Shown here piece after piece: positions 1-12,000 of a stretch of DNA of 64,000 nt; the first letter of the stretch is position 1, and each line of letters starts with the position of its first letter. The stretch is taken from NCBI GenBank assembly GCA_018287875.1, contig JAGVVL010000001.1, positions 1,860,001-1,924,000 of the forward strand, given 5' to 3'. The translations under genes and the position numbers were made by a program. The notes under the pieces were generated by a model, which worked only from the letters and a program-made list of their open reading frames with translations, searched no databases and had not been told where the DNA came from. Source of the stretch: Nigrospora sphaerica (Eukaryota > Ascomycota > Sordariomycetes > Amphisphaeriales > Apiosporaceae).

Positions 1-3000
1 CGTGGTACTGTCGTCGGGATTTGCTGCATGGCCGGCGCAGAGAGGAAATACCCTGCGTCACCCCTCTGCAGCCCAGTCGCCCCGGAGCTCGAGCGTCGTG
101 AACCCGGGCCCTCTCCCGCATGGGCCTGGGATTGGCTGCGCTCGGCATCTTCAAACACCACATCGGAGAGCTTGGGCGCGGGCTCGGGTTCGCCAGTTGA
201 AATGCCAGCCTGCGGATTCACTGCTTGCATACCTTGTTGGCTTTCCTTAGCGTCGTGCCAGACTAGGGACTCATCCAACATTCGAGAGCCATCAGCCTCG
301 TCCGCCCGGGGCACCTGCTCTTGGCCCTGGTCTAGTTTGTCCTCCGGTATAGGTGCAGTCTCGGTCTCGTGTGTCAACGCCTCCTGCTTTTCCTGGATAG
401 CTGCATTCTCCAAGCTGGGTCCTGCTTCCACCATCGAGGAGGCCATTCCCGGTTCTGCTCCCCAAGACTGTGCTTTCTTCCCCCTTCTCTTTCTCCTGCC
501 CTTCTTGCTCGCAGTAGGAGAAAGTGGTGGCTCTGTTGGAACCACATCTCCGTGAACCTCCTGCCGCGCGCCGTCAAGGGTGCCATCCTGAATCTGATCC
601 GAGGACCTGTCTAGCGCCCGCTCCCGAGGCTGGCCTTGGAATGTTGCCAGATCTGCGTCTCCGGGCTCTTTTTGGCCTTCAACCTGGCGCGGAGGGTGTT
701 GGGGAGCCGCATATCGACGCAAATCTTCCCGCGGGGCCCTATTGCCCGCGGTTTGCATCGAATCCTCGAGTGCGCCGGTCAGCTTTTTTTGGTCGTCGGC
801 GTGTGCGTCTCCGACAAACACGACGGAGCTCTGTTGTGCTTCTGGGTGCATGTCTGACATAACGAAGGGCTGCAGCTGGGGGGATACAGCGGTTCTTGGC
901 AACTCGTCCACTGGAGCTGCGGACTCCAGTATGACCGGCTCTTGAGGTTCTTTGGATCCCTGTTTGTCAGATGGGGCACTCCCGTCCGTGACAGGCAATT
1001 GAGAGGCGCTGTCGGATAGCAGGTTGGCTGAAGATGGCGGTACTTGGCGGTCCAGGATCAGAGGGCGTTCGCTCCCCTGTACTTGGCCCTCCCTCAGAAC
1101 GGGGTCGACCTGTTCGAGCGTTTGGGATGGGGTTTCCCTTCCAGTGATTGCATCGTCTTGTGACATGTGGCTAGCTGTTCCTACTTCCATAGATGAAGAG
1201 ACTGTAGGGTCAGCTCCCTCTTCTTCTTGTAGTGATGTACTTGCTCCAGCATCCAAGGCCTGTGGGTGTATTTGAGCTGTAGGAACCTCTGCTTGGGTTT
1301 GTTCCAGAGCCACAGTATGTGTAACAGGCTGCGTATTCGCCGAAGGCGCCCTGGTGGCCGTCGCTTGTAGCTCACCGTCTTTTACAGATGCACTAGCATG
1401 GGCCTCTGCCTCTGTGACACGGTAGTTGTCGGTGCTGCGTCGATGAGTTGCTGAGGTTCCAGATTCGTGGGCTGAATCAAGAGTGGGCACGCCTGCAACA
1501 GATTGTCTTTTCTCTTCCGTAATTTCCTTTAAAGGCAGTGTGGGAGAAGACTGGGACTCGGGTTCTGACTGAACTTCAAGCTGGGGGATGAGGACGACGT
1601 GTTCTCCTGCCTGTGATACAGAATCATCGGCGGTGACTTTGCTATTTGCGTCTGCTTGCCAGTCAGGGAGAGACTGTATTTCAGCGCGAGGCCCACCTAT
1701 CTGAGGAACTGGACTCTCCTGGAGTTGTTGGGTATCAGTATCCGCATCCTCAGCTTCAAGCTTTGTGACATATTCTGTGTCTTCACCCTGCTCTGCAAAA
1801 GAGGCAGGCATTTCCACGCCAGAGGTAGAGTATTCGGCTGCAGTGGTCCTGTTCTGGGTGTCTGGCTGGATCACAACTTGGGCGCCAACGCGTGAAGGCT
1901 CCGAAGCGACATTGTCTCCAGTCTGTGAATCCAACTCTTCAGAATCAATCAATGACCGTGGCTCTGGGTGTAGAATTGTCGGCACCATATTCTCCTTCGA
2001 GGATGTAGCGAATGCGACAGTCTGATCGTGAGCATGATTTTCTATGCCAGGAATATTTGAAGGCGAGTCTGCCATTTCGCCTTCGCTTTGAGTCTGTTCT
2101 ATTTGAAGCGAAGAGACGTGTCCATTCGCAGCAACCGACATGTCTCCATTGGCAAACGGCGAGCTTTTCCCAGTCTCGTTCGGGGTAGAAGCCATCCGCT
2201 TATCCTTGAGGGGGGCTGTGAACGGAACGGGTGCTGATTCGCTTGGGTTCGAAAGTGACGCATCGTTCGTCATGGCGGACAACATAGGTTCTGGTAAAGG
2301 CGTCCCGTTTACTCTTGTTCCGGGCGTAGTTAGGACATCGTTATCAAAAGAAGGTAAGAGAGCCACGTCCTGGGATTCGATGTTGAGTTCTTCCTTAAGG
2401 GCAGCAGGCAGAGCAACGTCTTGGGGTTCGACGTCCAGCTCCTCCTCGATAGCAGCAAGGAGTATGACATCCTGGGGCTCGACGACGAGCTCTCCCTTCA
2501 GGACAGCTGGCAGAGAAACGTCCCATGGTTCGACGTTGAGTTCCCCTTCGAAAACGGGAGGGAGGGCAATGTCGAATGGCTCTATATCCAGTTCGCCTTC
2601 GAGGGCAGCAGGCAAAGCGACGTCTTGGGGTTTCACGTCGAGCTCCCCCTCGAGGACCGGGGGGAGGGCGACGTCCCCAGGCTCTACGTCAAGCTCGCCC
2701 TTTAGGGCCCGGGGCAGGGCGACATCTTGGGGTTCGACATCGAGCTCACCCGTCGAGGCTAGGGGCAGGGCGACGTCTTGGGGTTCGACGTCAAGCTCGC
2801 CGTAGAGAGCTGGGGGCAGGGCGATATCTCGGGGTTCAACGTCAAGCTCACCCTTCGAAGCTGGGGGCAAGGCGACGTCCGCAGGCTCCACATTAAGCTC
2901 GCCCTTTCGGGCCGGGGGCAGGGCGACGTCTTGGGGCTCGACATCAAGCTCGCCGTAGAGAGCTGGGGGTAGGGCGACATCTTGGGGCTCGACATCAAGC

Positions 3001-6000
3001 TCGCCGTAGAGAGCTGGGGGCAGGGCGACATCTCGGGGCTCGACGTCAAGCTCGCCCTTCGAAGCTGGGGGCAGGGCGATGTCTTGGGGCTCAACGTCAA
3101 GCTCGCCGTGGAGAGCTAGGGGCAGGGCGACATCTCGGGGCTCGACGTCAAGCTCGCCCTTCGAAGCTAGGGGTAGGGCGACGTCTTGGGGCTCGACGTC
3201 AAGCTCGCCGTAGAGAGCTGGGGGTAGGGCGACGTCTTGGGGCTCGACGTCAAGCTCGCCGTAGAGAGCTGGGGGTAGGGCGACGTCTTGGGGCTCGACG
3301 TCAAGCTCGCCGTAGAGAGCTGGGGGTAGGGCGACGTCTTGGGGCTCGACGTCAAGCTCGCCATAGAGAGATGGGGGCAGGGCGACATCTCGGGGCTCGA
3401 CGTCAAGCTCGCCCTTCGAAGCTGGGGGCAGGGCGATGTCTTGGGGCTCAACGTCAAGCTCGCCGTGGAGAGCTGGGGGCAGGGCGACGTCTTGGGGTTC
3501 GACGTCAAGCTCGCCCTTCGAAGCTAGGGGCAGGGCGACGTCTTGGGGTTTGATGTTGAGCTCACCCTTCGAAGCTGGGGGCAGAGCGACAGCTCGGGGT
3601 TCGGCGTCGAGCTCACCCTTCAAAGCTGGGGGCAGGGCGACGTCTTGGGGCTCGACATCGAGCTCACCCATCGAGGCTAGGGGCAGGGTGACGTCCTGGG
3701 GTTCGACATCGAGCTCACCCGTCGAGGCTAGGGGCAGGGCGACGTCTTGAGGCTCGACGTCAAGCTCGCCGTAGAGAGCTGGGGGCAGGGCGACGTCCGC
3801 AGGCTCCACATCAAGCTCGCCGTAGAGAGCTGGGGGCAGGGCGACGTCTTGGGGTTCGATGTCGAGCTCACCCTTCGAAGCTGGGGGCAGGGTAACGTCT
3901 TGGGGTTTGATGTCGAGCTCACCCTTCGAAGCTGGGGGCAGAGCGACAGCTCGGGGTTCGGCGTCGAGCTCACCCTTCGAAGCTGGGGGCAGGGCGACGT
4001 CCGCAGGCTCCACATCAAGCTCGCCGTAGAGAGCTGGGGGCAGGGCGACGTCTTGGGGTTCGATGTCGAGCTCACCCTTCGAAGCTGGGGGCAGGGTAAC
4101 GTCTTGGGGTTTGATGTCGAGCTCACCCTTCGAAGCTGGGGGCAGAGCGACAGCTCGGGGTTCGGCGTCGAGCTCACCCTTCGAAGCTGGGGGCAGGGCG
4201 ACGTCCGCAGGCTCCACATCAAGCTCGCCGTAGAGAGCTGGGGGCAGGGCGACGTCTTGGGGTTCGACGTCGAGCTCACCCTTCGAAGCTGGGGGCAGGG
4301 TAACGTCTTGGAGTTCGACATCGAGCTCACCCGTCGAGGCTAAGGGCAGGGCGACGTCTTGGGGCTCGACGCCAAGCTCGCCCTTCGAAGCTGGGGGCAG
4401 GGCGACATCTTGGGGTTCGACGGCGAGCTCACCCTTCGAAGCTGGGGGCAGGGTGACGTCCTGGGGTTCGATATCGAGCTCACCCGTCGAGGCTAGGGGC
4501 AGGGCGACGTCTTGGGGCTCAACGTCAAGCTCGCCCTTTGAAGCTGGGGGCAGGGCGACATCTTGGGGTTCGACATCGAGCTCACCCTTCGAAGCTGGGG
4601 GCAGGGTGACGTCCTGGGATTCGATGTCGAGATCGCCTTCGGCAGGAAACGGAAGAGGGACGAACTCTGGGTCCAAATTAAGCTCCCCCTTGACGGCCAA
4701 GGGCAGGGCGACATCCACAGGCTCCACATCGAGCTCCCCCTCGAGGGCCGGGGGCAGGGCGACGTCCGCAGGCTCTATAGCGAGCTCGTCTTCGGCAGCG
4801 AACGGCAAAGGGACGAACTGTGGGTCCATCTCGAGCTCCCGTTCAACAAGGGACGGTAATGGCACATCCTCGGGGTCAACATCGAGCTCACCCTTTGGAG
4901 CCGGTAGCAGGGTGGCGTCCTGGAGCTCGGCGTCGAGCTCGCCTTCAGCAGCAATCGGAAGAGGGACGGACTGCGAATCCACCTCGAGCTCCCCTTTAAC
5001 AAGGGGCGGTAGCGGTACATCCTCGGGGTCAACATCGAGCTCTTTGTCCAGAGCCGCTGGCAGGGGAATATGCTGAGGTTCGGCCTCTAATTCGCCTTCA
5101 ACGAACGCCGGCAATGGTAAATCTTGAGGGTCAGCCTCAAGTTCGGTGGCGGCCGCAGGTGGCAAAGGGACATAGCAGGGGTCAGCTTCGAGTTTACCAA
5201 GTTTGAAAGGCGGCAATGGGATGTCTCGAGGGTCGGCTTCCAGCTCCCCTTCGATGAAGGCTGGCAACGGGATGTCTTCAGGGTCGGCCTCAAGCTCCTT
5301 AGCGGCAGCAGATGGCAGAGGAACGTCTTGGGGTTCGACCTCTAGTTCACCGGCTTTGGAAGGCGACAATGGGATATCTCGTGGGTCTGCCTCCAGCTTC
5401 CCTTTGACGAAGGCCGGCAATGGGATATCTTGGGGATCAGCTTCCAGCTCCCCTTCAACGAAAGCTGGCAGCGAGATTTCTTCAGGGTCGGCCTCAAGCA
5501 CTTTAGCGGTGGCAGGCTGTAGAGGGACATAATGGTGATCGGCCTCGAGCTCCCCTTCAATGTAGATGGGCAATGGGATGTCTCGAGGATCAGCCTCGAG
5601 TTCGGAAGTGGTAGCGGGTGGCAGAGGGACGTCTTGGGGTTCGATTTCTAGTTCCCGGGCCTTGGCAAAGGGCAGGGGAACATCTCGGGGATTGACCTCC
5701 AGTTCGCGATCAGTGGCAAGCGGCAAAGGCACGTCCGAATCGTCCTGACCGGGAGCTTCCGTGAACGGGCTTGCTTCGTCTTGTGCAAGGGACATAGCAT
5801 TCGTCTTCTCCGCGTCTTTCTTGTTGACGGATTCTGGCTTTGAACCGTCGATCAGTCCAGCCGGCTCATCAACGTTAAGGAGAGCGGTTGAACTGGCTGC
5901 AACCGCTCTTGGTCCGGCGACGCTCTCCAAATAGTGCTCACTGTTTGGCTTAGCATCTGTAGCTTGTCCCGAAATGTTGGCGAGTTTGGCATCGTCCTCC

Positions 6001-9000
6001 TTGGCGAAAACTGGGGCGCGAATTACTGGTAAGCCGGAAGGCGAACTGCGATGGATCAGAAGAGGCCTTCCATCTTTCGACATAGGATCCACGGGCGCGG
6101 GTGTTGATGAGCCTAGTCGATTCCGCATTGCTGCCATGTCAACACCAGCAAACGGGTTCCTTTGAAAAGGACCAGTGTGAGGAACTTGGGAATGCAGTTG
6201 GCGATCGTCGCGAGCCACTGGTGTTGCCTTTCCGGAACTTGATGTGCTGCGTAGATTCGAAGCTTTGTGCTTCGTTCGTTCCTCTGAGAATTTGATTCGA
6301 GGATTCATTAAGTGTCCAAACCTCCTCTTGAGCTCCACCACCGATTCTTCCCAACGGTTTCCCTGGAGTTCCAGTTCATCAACCTCGGGTAGTGGGACAT
6401 CGCAAGGGTCAATGTCACGCTTCGCGTCAACTCGAGCAGGACGAGGAATACCCTTCGACTTAATGGCACGTCCTCCACCCAGTGGAGACGGCCGGAAAAC
6501 ATGTCGGGGCTCGGTGTTGAGCTCTCTATCTGAAGACACCCTAGGGGTTTCTTCTTGGAGAGCGGGCTGCAGGGAGGTGTCATCTGGTTTGACGTTGAGC
6601 TCGCCACCAAGGCCAGATGGTAGGACGACATCCTGGGCTTTGATGTCCAACTCTCTGTCATTAGCAGCTAGCAGCGTATCCGGTTCTCCCTTGGTGAGAG
6701 GAGGCAATGGAACCTTGCGAGAACTAGCCTCGAGCTCCCCTTCAGTGGCGCGTGGTAAGGGCATATCTCGAGCTTCGGGCTGCGATTCACCGGCATGCGT
6801 GACCGCTAGTGGGGTATCTCGAGAATCAGCCTCGAGCTCCTTGTCAGTGGCAGCTGGCAAAGGGACATCCTGTGGTGCGAGGTCGAGCTCTCCATCCTCA
6901 GCGGCTGGTAGAGGTATATCAGCAGGCCCAAAAGCCAATGCATCCATGTGCTCCGCCACGAAAGACGTGAATGGGAAGCCGGCCGGTGCCCGCTTTGGCT
7001 CAGATGCCGGGTCTAACATCAGTGGGAATCCTGCCATGTTGGCTTGCCGCTTTTGTGATTCGCGCACTGGGTCGAAGCCTTGGCCTCCGGTATTCATAGG
7101 CTCGTACCAGTCGGTGGGGGAGAGCCTTCCATTAGGTGCAGTAAGTGGTCTCAACGGCTCCTTGGAAGTCTTCGCGACGAGGGACAGCGGCTTCAAAGAG
7201 CGGCTGCCGTGGCTCCACGAGGGCGGGTAGGGAGTGCGGCTTGGGGGGTTGAAGAAAACATCGTTGGTCGGCGAAGAGAGAGCTGACGAGAAGGCTCTCC
7301 GCAAATGGGGGGAAGTCGAATTTGGTCGCGGTGGAAGGCGAAATTGGATAGGAACGGCACTCTGGCTGTGGGTCTTGAAGTTTACGGGAGCCTCGTTGGC
7401 GCTTTTCCGCCGAATATGGATGGATTTGCCTCGCGGCTCGCGCAGGAGTTGCCGTTCGTGCTCAGGGGTCTGGGGCCGGCTGTCTGGGAGAGCTGGAAGT
7501 TCATCGGTCTCAGGGGTCGGAGAGCCAGGAGCACTGGGTGGTAGGGGCAGGAGATCGCCATATTGTGGGTCTATGGCAGGTCGGATTTCCCGTTGGACAA
7601 TCTCGGGGTCGTATATATCGGACTCGTTCGGAGAGGGGGATCGTCGTGGGGGAGTGTTGGGGACACTGTGAGCTTCCTTCTCCGAAGCAACATCGGTGGC
7701 ATTCTGGCCGAACATCTGCGATGCAGCAGCGCCTGCCAAGCCGGCACCCGCGCCAAGGGTGCCGGCATTATCTAAAAAAGAATTCTTTTTCCCATCTTCC
7801 GACTTTCGCGGCCGTTCTGGTTCATCCATCGAGCGCTTGCTATCTTCGGATTTGCGTGGGCGATCTTTCTCATCTGCCATGCCGATAGATGACTTGAATC
7901 GGTTGAAGAGCCGCGGCCCGGCACTGTTCTTCTTGTCCTTGTCCAACTTCGTCTTGTCTTTGCGACTTGAGCCAGAGGCGAGGGACCTGATGTCATCGAG
8001 GTTGTTGAACGTATTCGCACGTCGGTAGGCCTGAGCCCGAGGGTCATCCTTATCAAGCGGCTCCCTCTTGCGGCCCCGATCGGGAGGCTCCCCCCCACCA
8101 ACATCCTCGTCGCTGGCCCGCTTGTCCTTATCCCCTCCTAGTCCGAAACGAGAGAAGGGGTTGGTACGTTCCTTCTTGGTCACACCATTATAGCTGCCGG
8201 AGCGAGCGAGAGCGGCAGCGTGGGATTCTCTGACCGGTGCACCACTGTAGCTCTCGGCGCGGGGAAGGGAGCTAGCTCGTGACGCTCTCCTGGGTGTCTC
8301 CCCGGGGCCTTCGGGCCATCCGCGTGAAGTGGGCTGCGAACCTGATGGGGCCTCGTGTCCCATGGGGTCTTGCAGCACCGGTTTTATACTCTTGGATGGC
8401 TTGTCAAAAGGCCCTGACTTTTTGTCCTTTGAAGACCCTTCAGGGGCGGTCGACGCGTCGTGGGGGATGGCGTTTGCGTCCGAGAACGGGTCCGCGCTTG
8501 GCGTAGACCGCGGAGGGGAGTGGTACTCGGAGGTGTCGTGCTTCAACTTGATCGGAGTGGGCTCCGTGTCCCAGTCAAAAAGGTCCGTCATTGCCTCTAA
8601 AGCTGAGAAGTCGTCCCCTGCGCGGCGCCAGTTGGGAGATTCCGGGGTATCGAAAGTTGGCGAGGATATGGGGAGGGCTTCGGTGGCAGAAGGCTCCTTG
8701 GGTTGTTCCACGGACTCCCTGGGCTTGCTCGATTCTTCGCCGGGTTTGGGAAGGTTCTGGTCCGCTGTTCCCCCTGTGCTCCCGAGGAATTGCTTTTGAG
8801 GCGATACCGAGCGGGATGGTACGATGGGGGTATCCGAGTACCGGCTGGGATTCTTCATGGCTTTCCGAGGATTGCTCCACTCGTCGTCAACGGGGGCGTT
8901 CTTGGCTTGTGGGGAGCTCTGGAAGTCGTCAACGGGCGCTGAAACTCTTGCACTACGCGATTCAGTTTCGGCTGATTTTATTTCGCCTTGGGTGGCAACG

Positions 9001-12000
9001 GGTCTCGACTCCGTTGGCTGTGGTCTTTGGGAAGCGTTGTCTGGTTCATCGGCCGTGTTCGTGTCGGTACGCTTGTCATCCTTGGCCGAAGCTGATCCTA
9101 CACTGCTGTCGTTTTGTAGCGGACTGGACTCGGCGGTAACGTCCTTCTGCTTCTGTTCGCTCTTGCTTGACTTGGTTGCTGGACGGTAGCCTTTGTCACC
9201 AACGGTGGCCGGGGGGAGGCCGTCAGCCTCATCCTCGACGACAATAATTTCCGACCTATCGAAATTCTGGCTGTCGGCCGGCTTCCCCGTCTCCCGTGTC
9301 TCCGGATTAGCCTGCGAGGGATAGGCATGGGAACTGCTTGCATGGGTGGCCTTCTCCTCCGCTGGCGCGGCGGGGAGCTCGCCAATCACATAGCCATGTT
9401 CCTGGGTTGTTCCCCTTGCAGCCTCCGGCTGGCTGCCGGTACCAACATCGGGTATTGTCTCGACAAAAGGGGCTTGGTAATTACCGGGCTCATTAGAACC
9501 GGGAGGCGAGTTGCGCTTGTGGTAGGTGGCATCCTTAAAAACAATATCAGGGTTGAATCCACTATCCTCGAGCCCCGCAGCTATTGTTGCGGCGAAGTCG
9601 AGATCCTCAGGAAAAGAGCCAGGCGTATTCTGGTCTCTGGACCGGGCGGGCTTCGGGCCCACGACTGGGGGTTCCTCGCCAAGGTCCTCGAAAGAGAATG
9701 CAGAGCTGGGCTCGCTTCGGAGAGTGGCTCTCGGCTGGGGTTCCTCTGGTTCGCCGGTGGGGACTGAGGCGCTCGGGGCAGCACCAATAGCGCTGGACCC
9801 ACCACCAATAGCAGACGTGATGAATTCCCAAGCATTCGACCTGCTCTTCTTGTTCTTTTTCCCAGGCCGCGCCTTCGGTGTCTCGGCTGATACAACGACG
9901 GGGGCGCTCGAAGAAGGCTCGGCGTCTCTTGTTCTCACTGGGCTCTCGGCGACATAACGCTTCGTCTTGTTCTCGCCCCAGCTCACGGCTTTGGAGGACG
10001 GCGTGCCGGGAGTGGTGGTGACGTCGCCTCGAGGCTCATTCACCACGTCTGGAGCAGATTGCGCAGCCGCAACGTCGACAGGGGGCAGCTCCTTGGGTTC
10101 CCGAGTGCTTGGTGCTGCGGGCTCCTGCTTCTCCGGAAGCGGTGAGGGTACAGGGGTTGGTTGCACCAGATTTAACGTGGGACGCGCACGTTCGGCCGAC
10201 GGGTCTCGCACCAAGAGGGGGTGTTCCCCACGGCGGTCGGAGGCCTGGTACACTGCCAACTCCGTCGGACTCAGAATGTTGTCAATCCGGACATCGGCGT
10301 TTGGTTTGTCATAGGGGTTCTTCACTTCGGTTCTCTCTTCCGCGTCGGGAGGAGCGACAATTTCAATGGCTTGTGGGGACTGGGGCGCCGGGTCGTCCTT
10401 CCACTTATCGATCACGGACCGCTCTGAAGTGGAGTCGCTTGAACGCCCCTCGTTAGTCCTCTGGGCCATGCGCTGCTCTCGGTAGTGGCGATCAGCCTCC
10501 TCTTGGACCGTGTCGCGGGGATGAGATGTACGTGGCGAGCGATTCCGTGATGATAAATCCCCCCCTCGGCTGCTACTGCGACCGCGGTGGTTGTCGGTGG
10601 CGGCGGCAATGGCAAGCGGGGCACTGGACTGCTTCGATTGCTCGCGTGTGCGCTGCGTGCGGTCGAGGTCGTACTCGTAGGAGTCACGGCGACTCATTCG
10701 TGGCGGAGGTTTGTTGTCTGCTTCAGTTAGCTCCAAACCTGCAAAGTTCGGCTCCCTCTCCACGGTCACCACATTGGGAGTCAATGGGCGTTGTGGCGTG
10801 GCGTTTTTCGGCGTCGGGAAGGCATCGTCGGGCACCTGGAATTGGAAAGGGTCAATTGGGCCTTGTGAAGAAGGGCGGTTGGGGTCCTCCACCCGTCGGT
10901 ATTGACTCATGTCATATCTGAAACCTCGGCCGGCGCTCTTTCGCTCGCGGTTCGCCTCCTCGGCGCGCTCCGCTGCAAAGGGCACGTCTTTCCGGTCGTC
11001 TTTGCGGGTGCTCTCGGGCTCTCGTCGTTGGTCCTCGGCGCGCGGGGGCTCGTCACGCTCCGGGTTGGCGGATCGGGAAGGGTCATCGTTACGATACTCG
11101 TCGCGTCGCCGCTTATCGCGGTCATCCGGCCGGACCGGTGCGTCACCCTTTGTTTCACTGCTGGCCGGCAGGGAAGATTCAGCATCTTTTCTCTCGCGAC
11201 GCTTCCTATGCCGGTCCTCGCGGTAATTGTCACGGCTCCGAGGTTTCTCGTCTCTATCCTTCTTCTCCTTGGCGTCCAGTGGCCTTGCTTGGTACTTTTC
11301 CCCGCGTTCGCTTCCACGACGTTCGTCCCGGGCGGGCCTCTCGCCGTCGTCTCTACCGTCAGAGGACCGGGCTCCCGCAAGGGCGGCACTGGCGAGACCT
11401 GCAGCTGCTGCTGCCCCTGCGAACGATCTTCCCATGGAGCTCCGACTCTCTCCAGCCTCATGATCAGTCGCATTGTAGAGTTTGCTGGAGACCGGGACGA
11501 TTGGCTTCGGCTGTTGAATGGGAATGGGCGACGGGCGGGAGCGCGACGAGGCCTCATGCGCGGCAGACACTATCGACCCTCGGCCCACGTCAAACCGCGT
11601 CGGGTCGGAAGTGGGCACGGGGTAAACCTGCTGCAACGGCGTATCCTCGTAGGAGCCGTTCTCCATAGGGTCGGCGGAATCATCCCGGGGGCCTTCCACG
11701 GTTCTCCGGTCCACCTCATCAAAGCCACAAGGGGTTCGAACAATACCGCGCAAGGAGTTGTAAGGCCCGAACAACCGAGGGTCGACAAGCGAAGGCTTGC
11801 GGGTTAGTGGCCGTTCCATCTCGGGTGAGAAATCCGGACGGTCGGAGCCGCTCGACCCTGCAGAAAAGGAGGACTCGGAGCGATAGCTGGGCGAGCCGGG
11901 CAGGGGCGGGGCGTGGCCATAGACGAGACCGTCATCTTCACTGGACGATTCGTCTTCGGAGGCAGACTCCCATTCTGAGTCGTCATCATCGCCCGAAGAT

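Noticed and set aside
2140..5750. Plus-strand frames coding Ser/Gly/Thr-rich repeats (for example 2140-2805, 3436-3750, 4453-5076) as separate genes
   Set aside because: They are antisense shadows of the 51-bp repeat. The minus-strand frame is continuous over 12.6 kb, while these break repeatedly.
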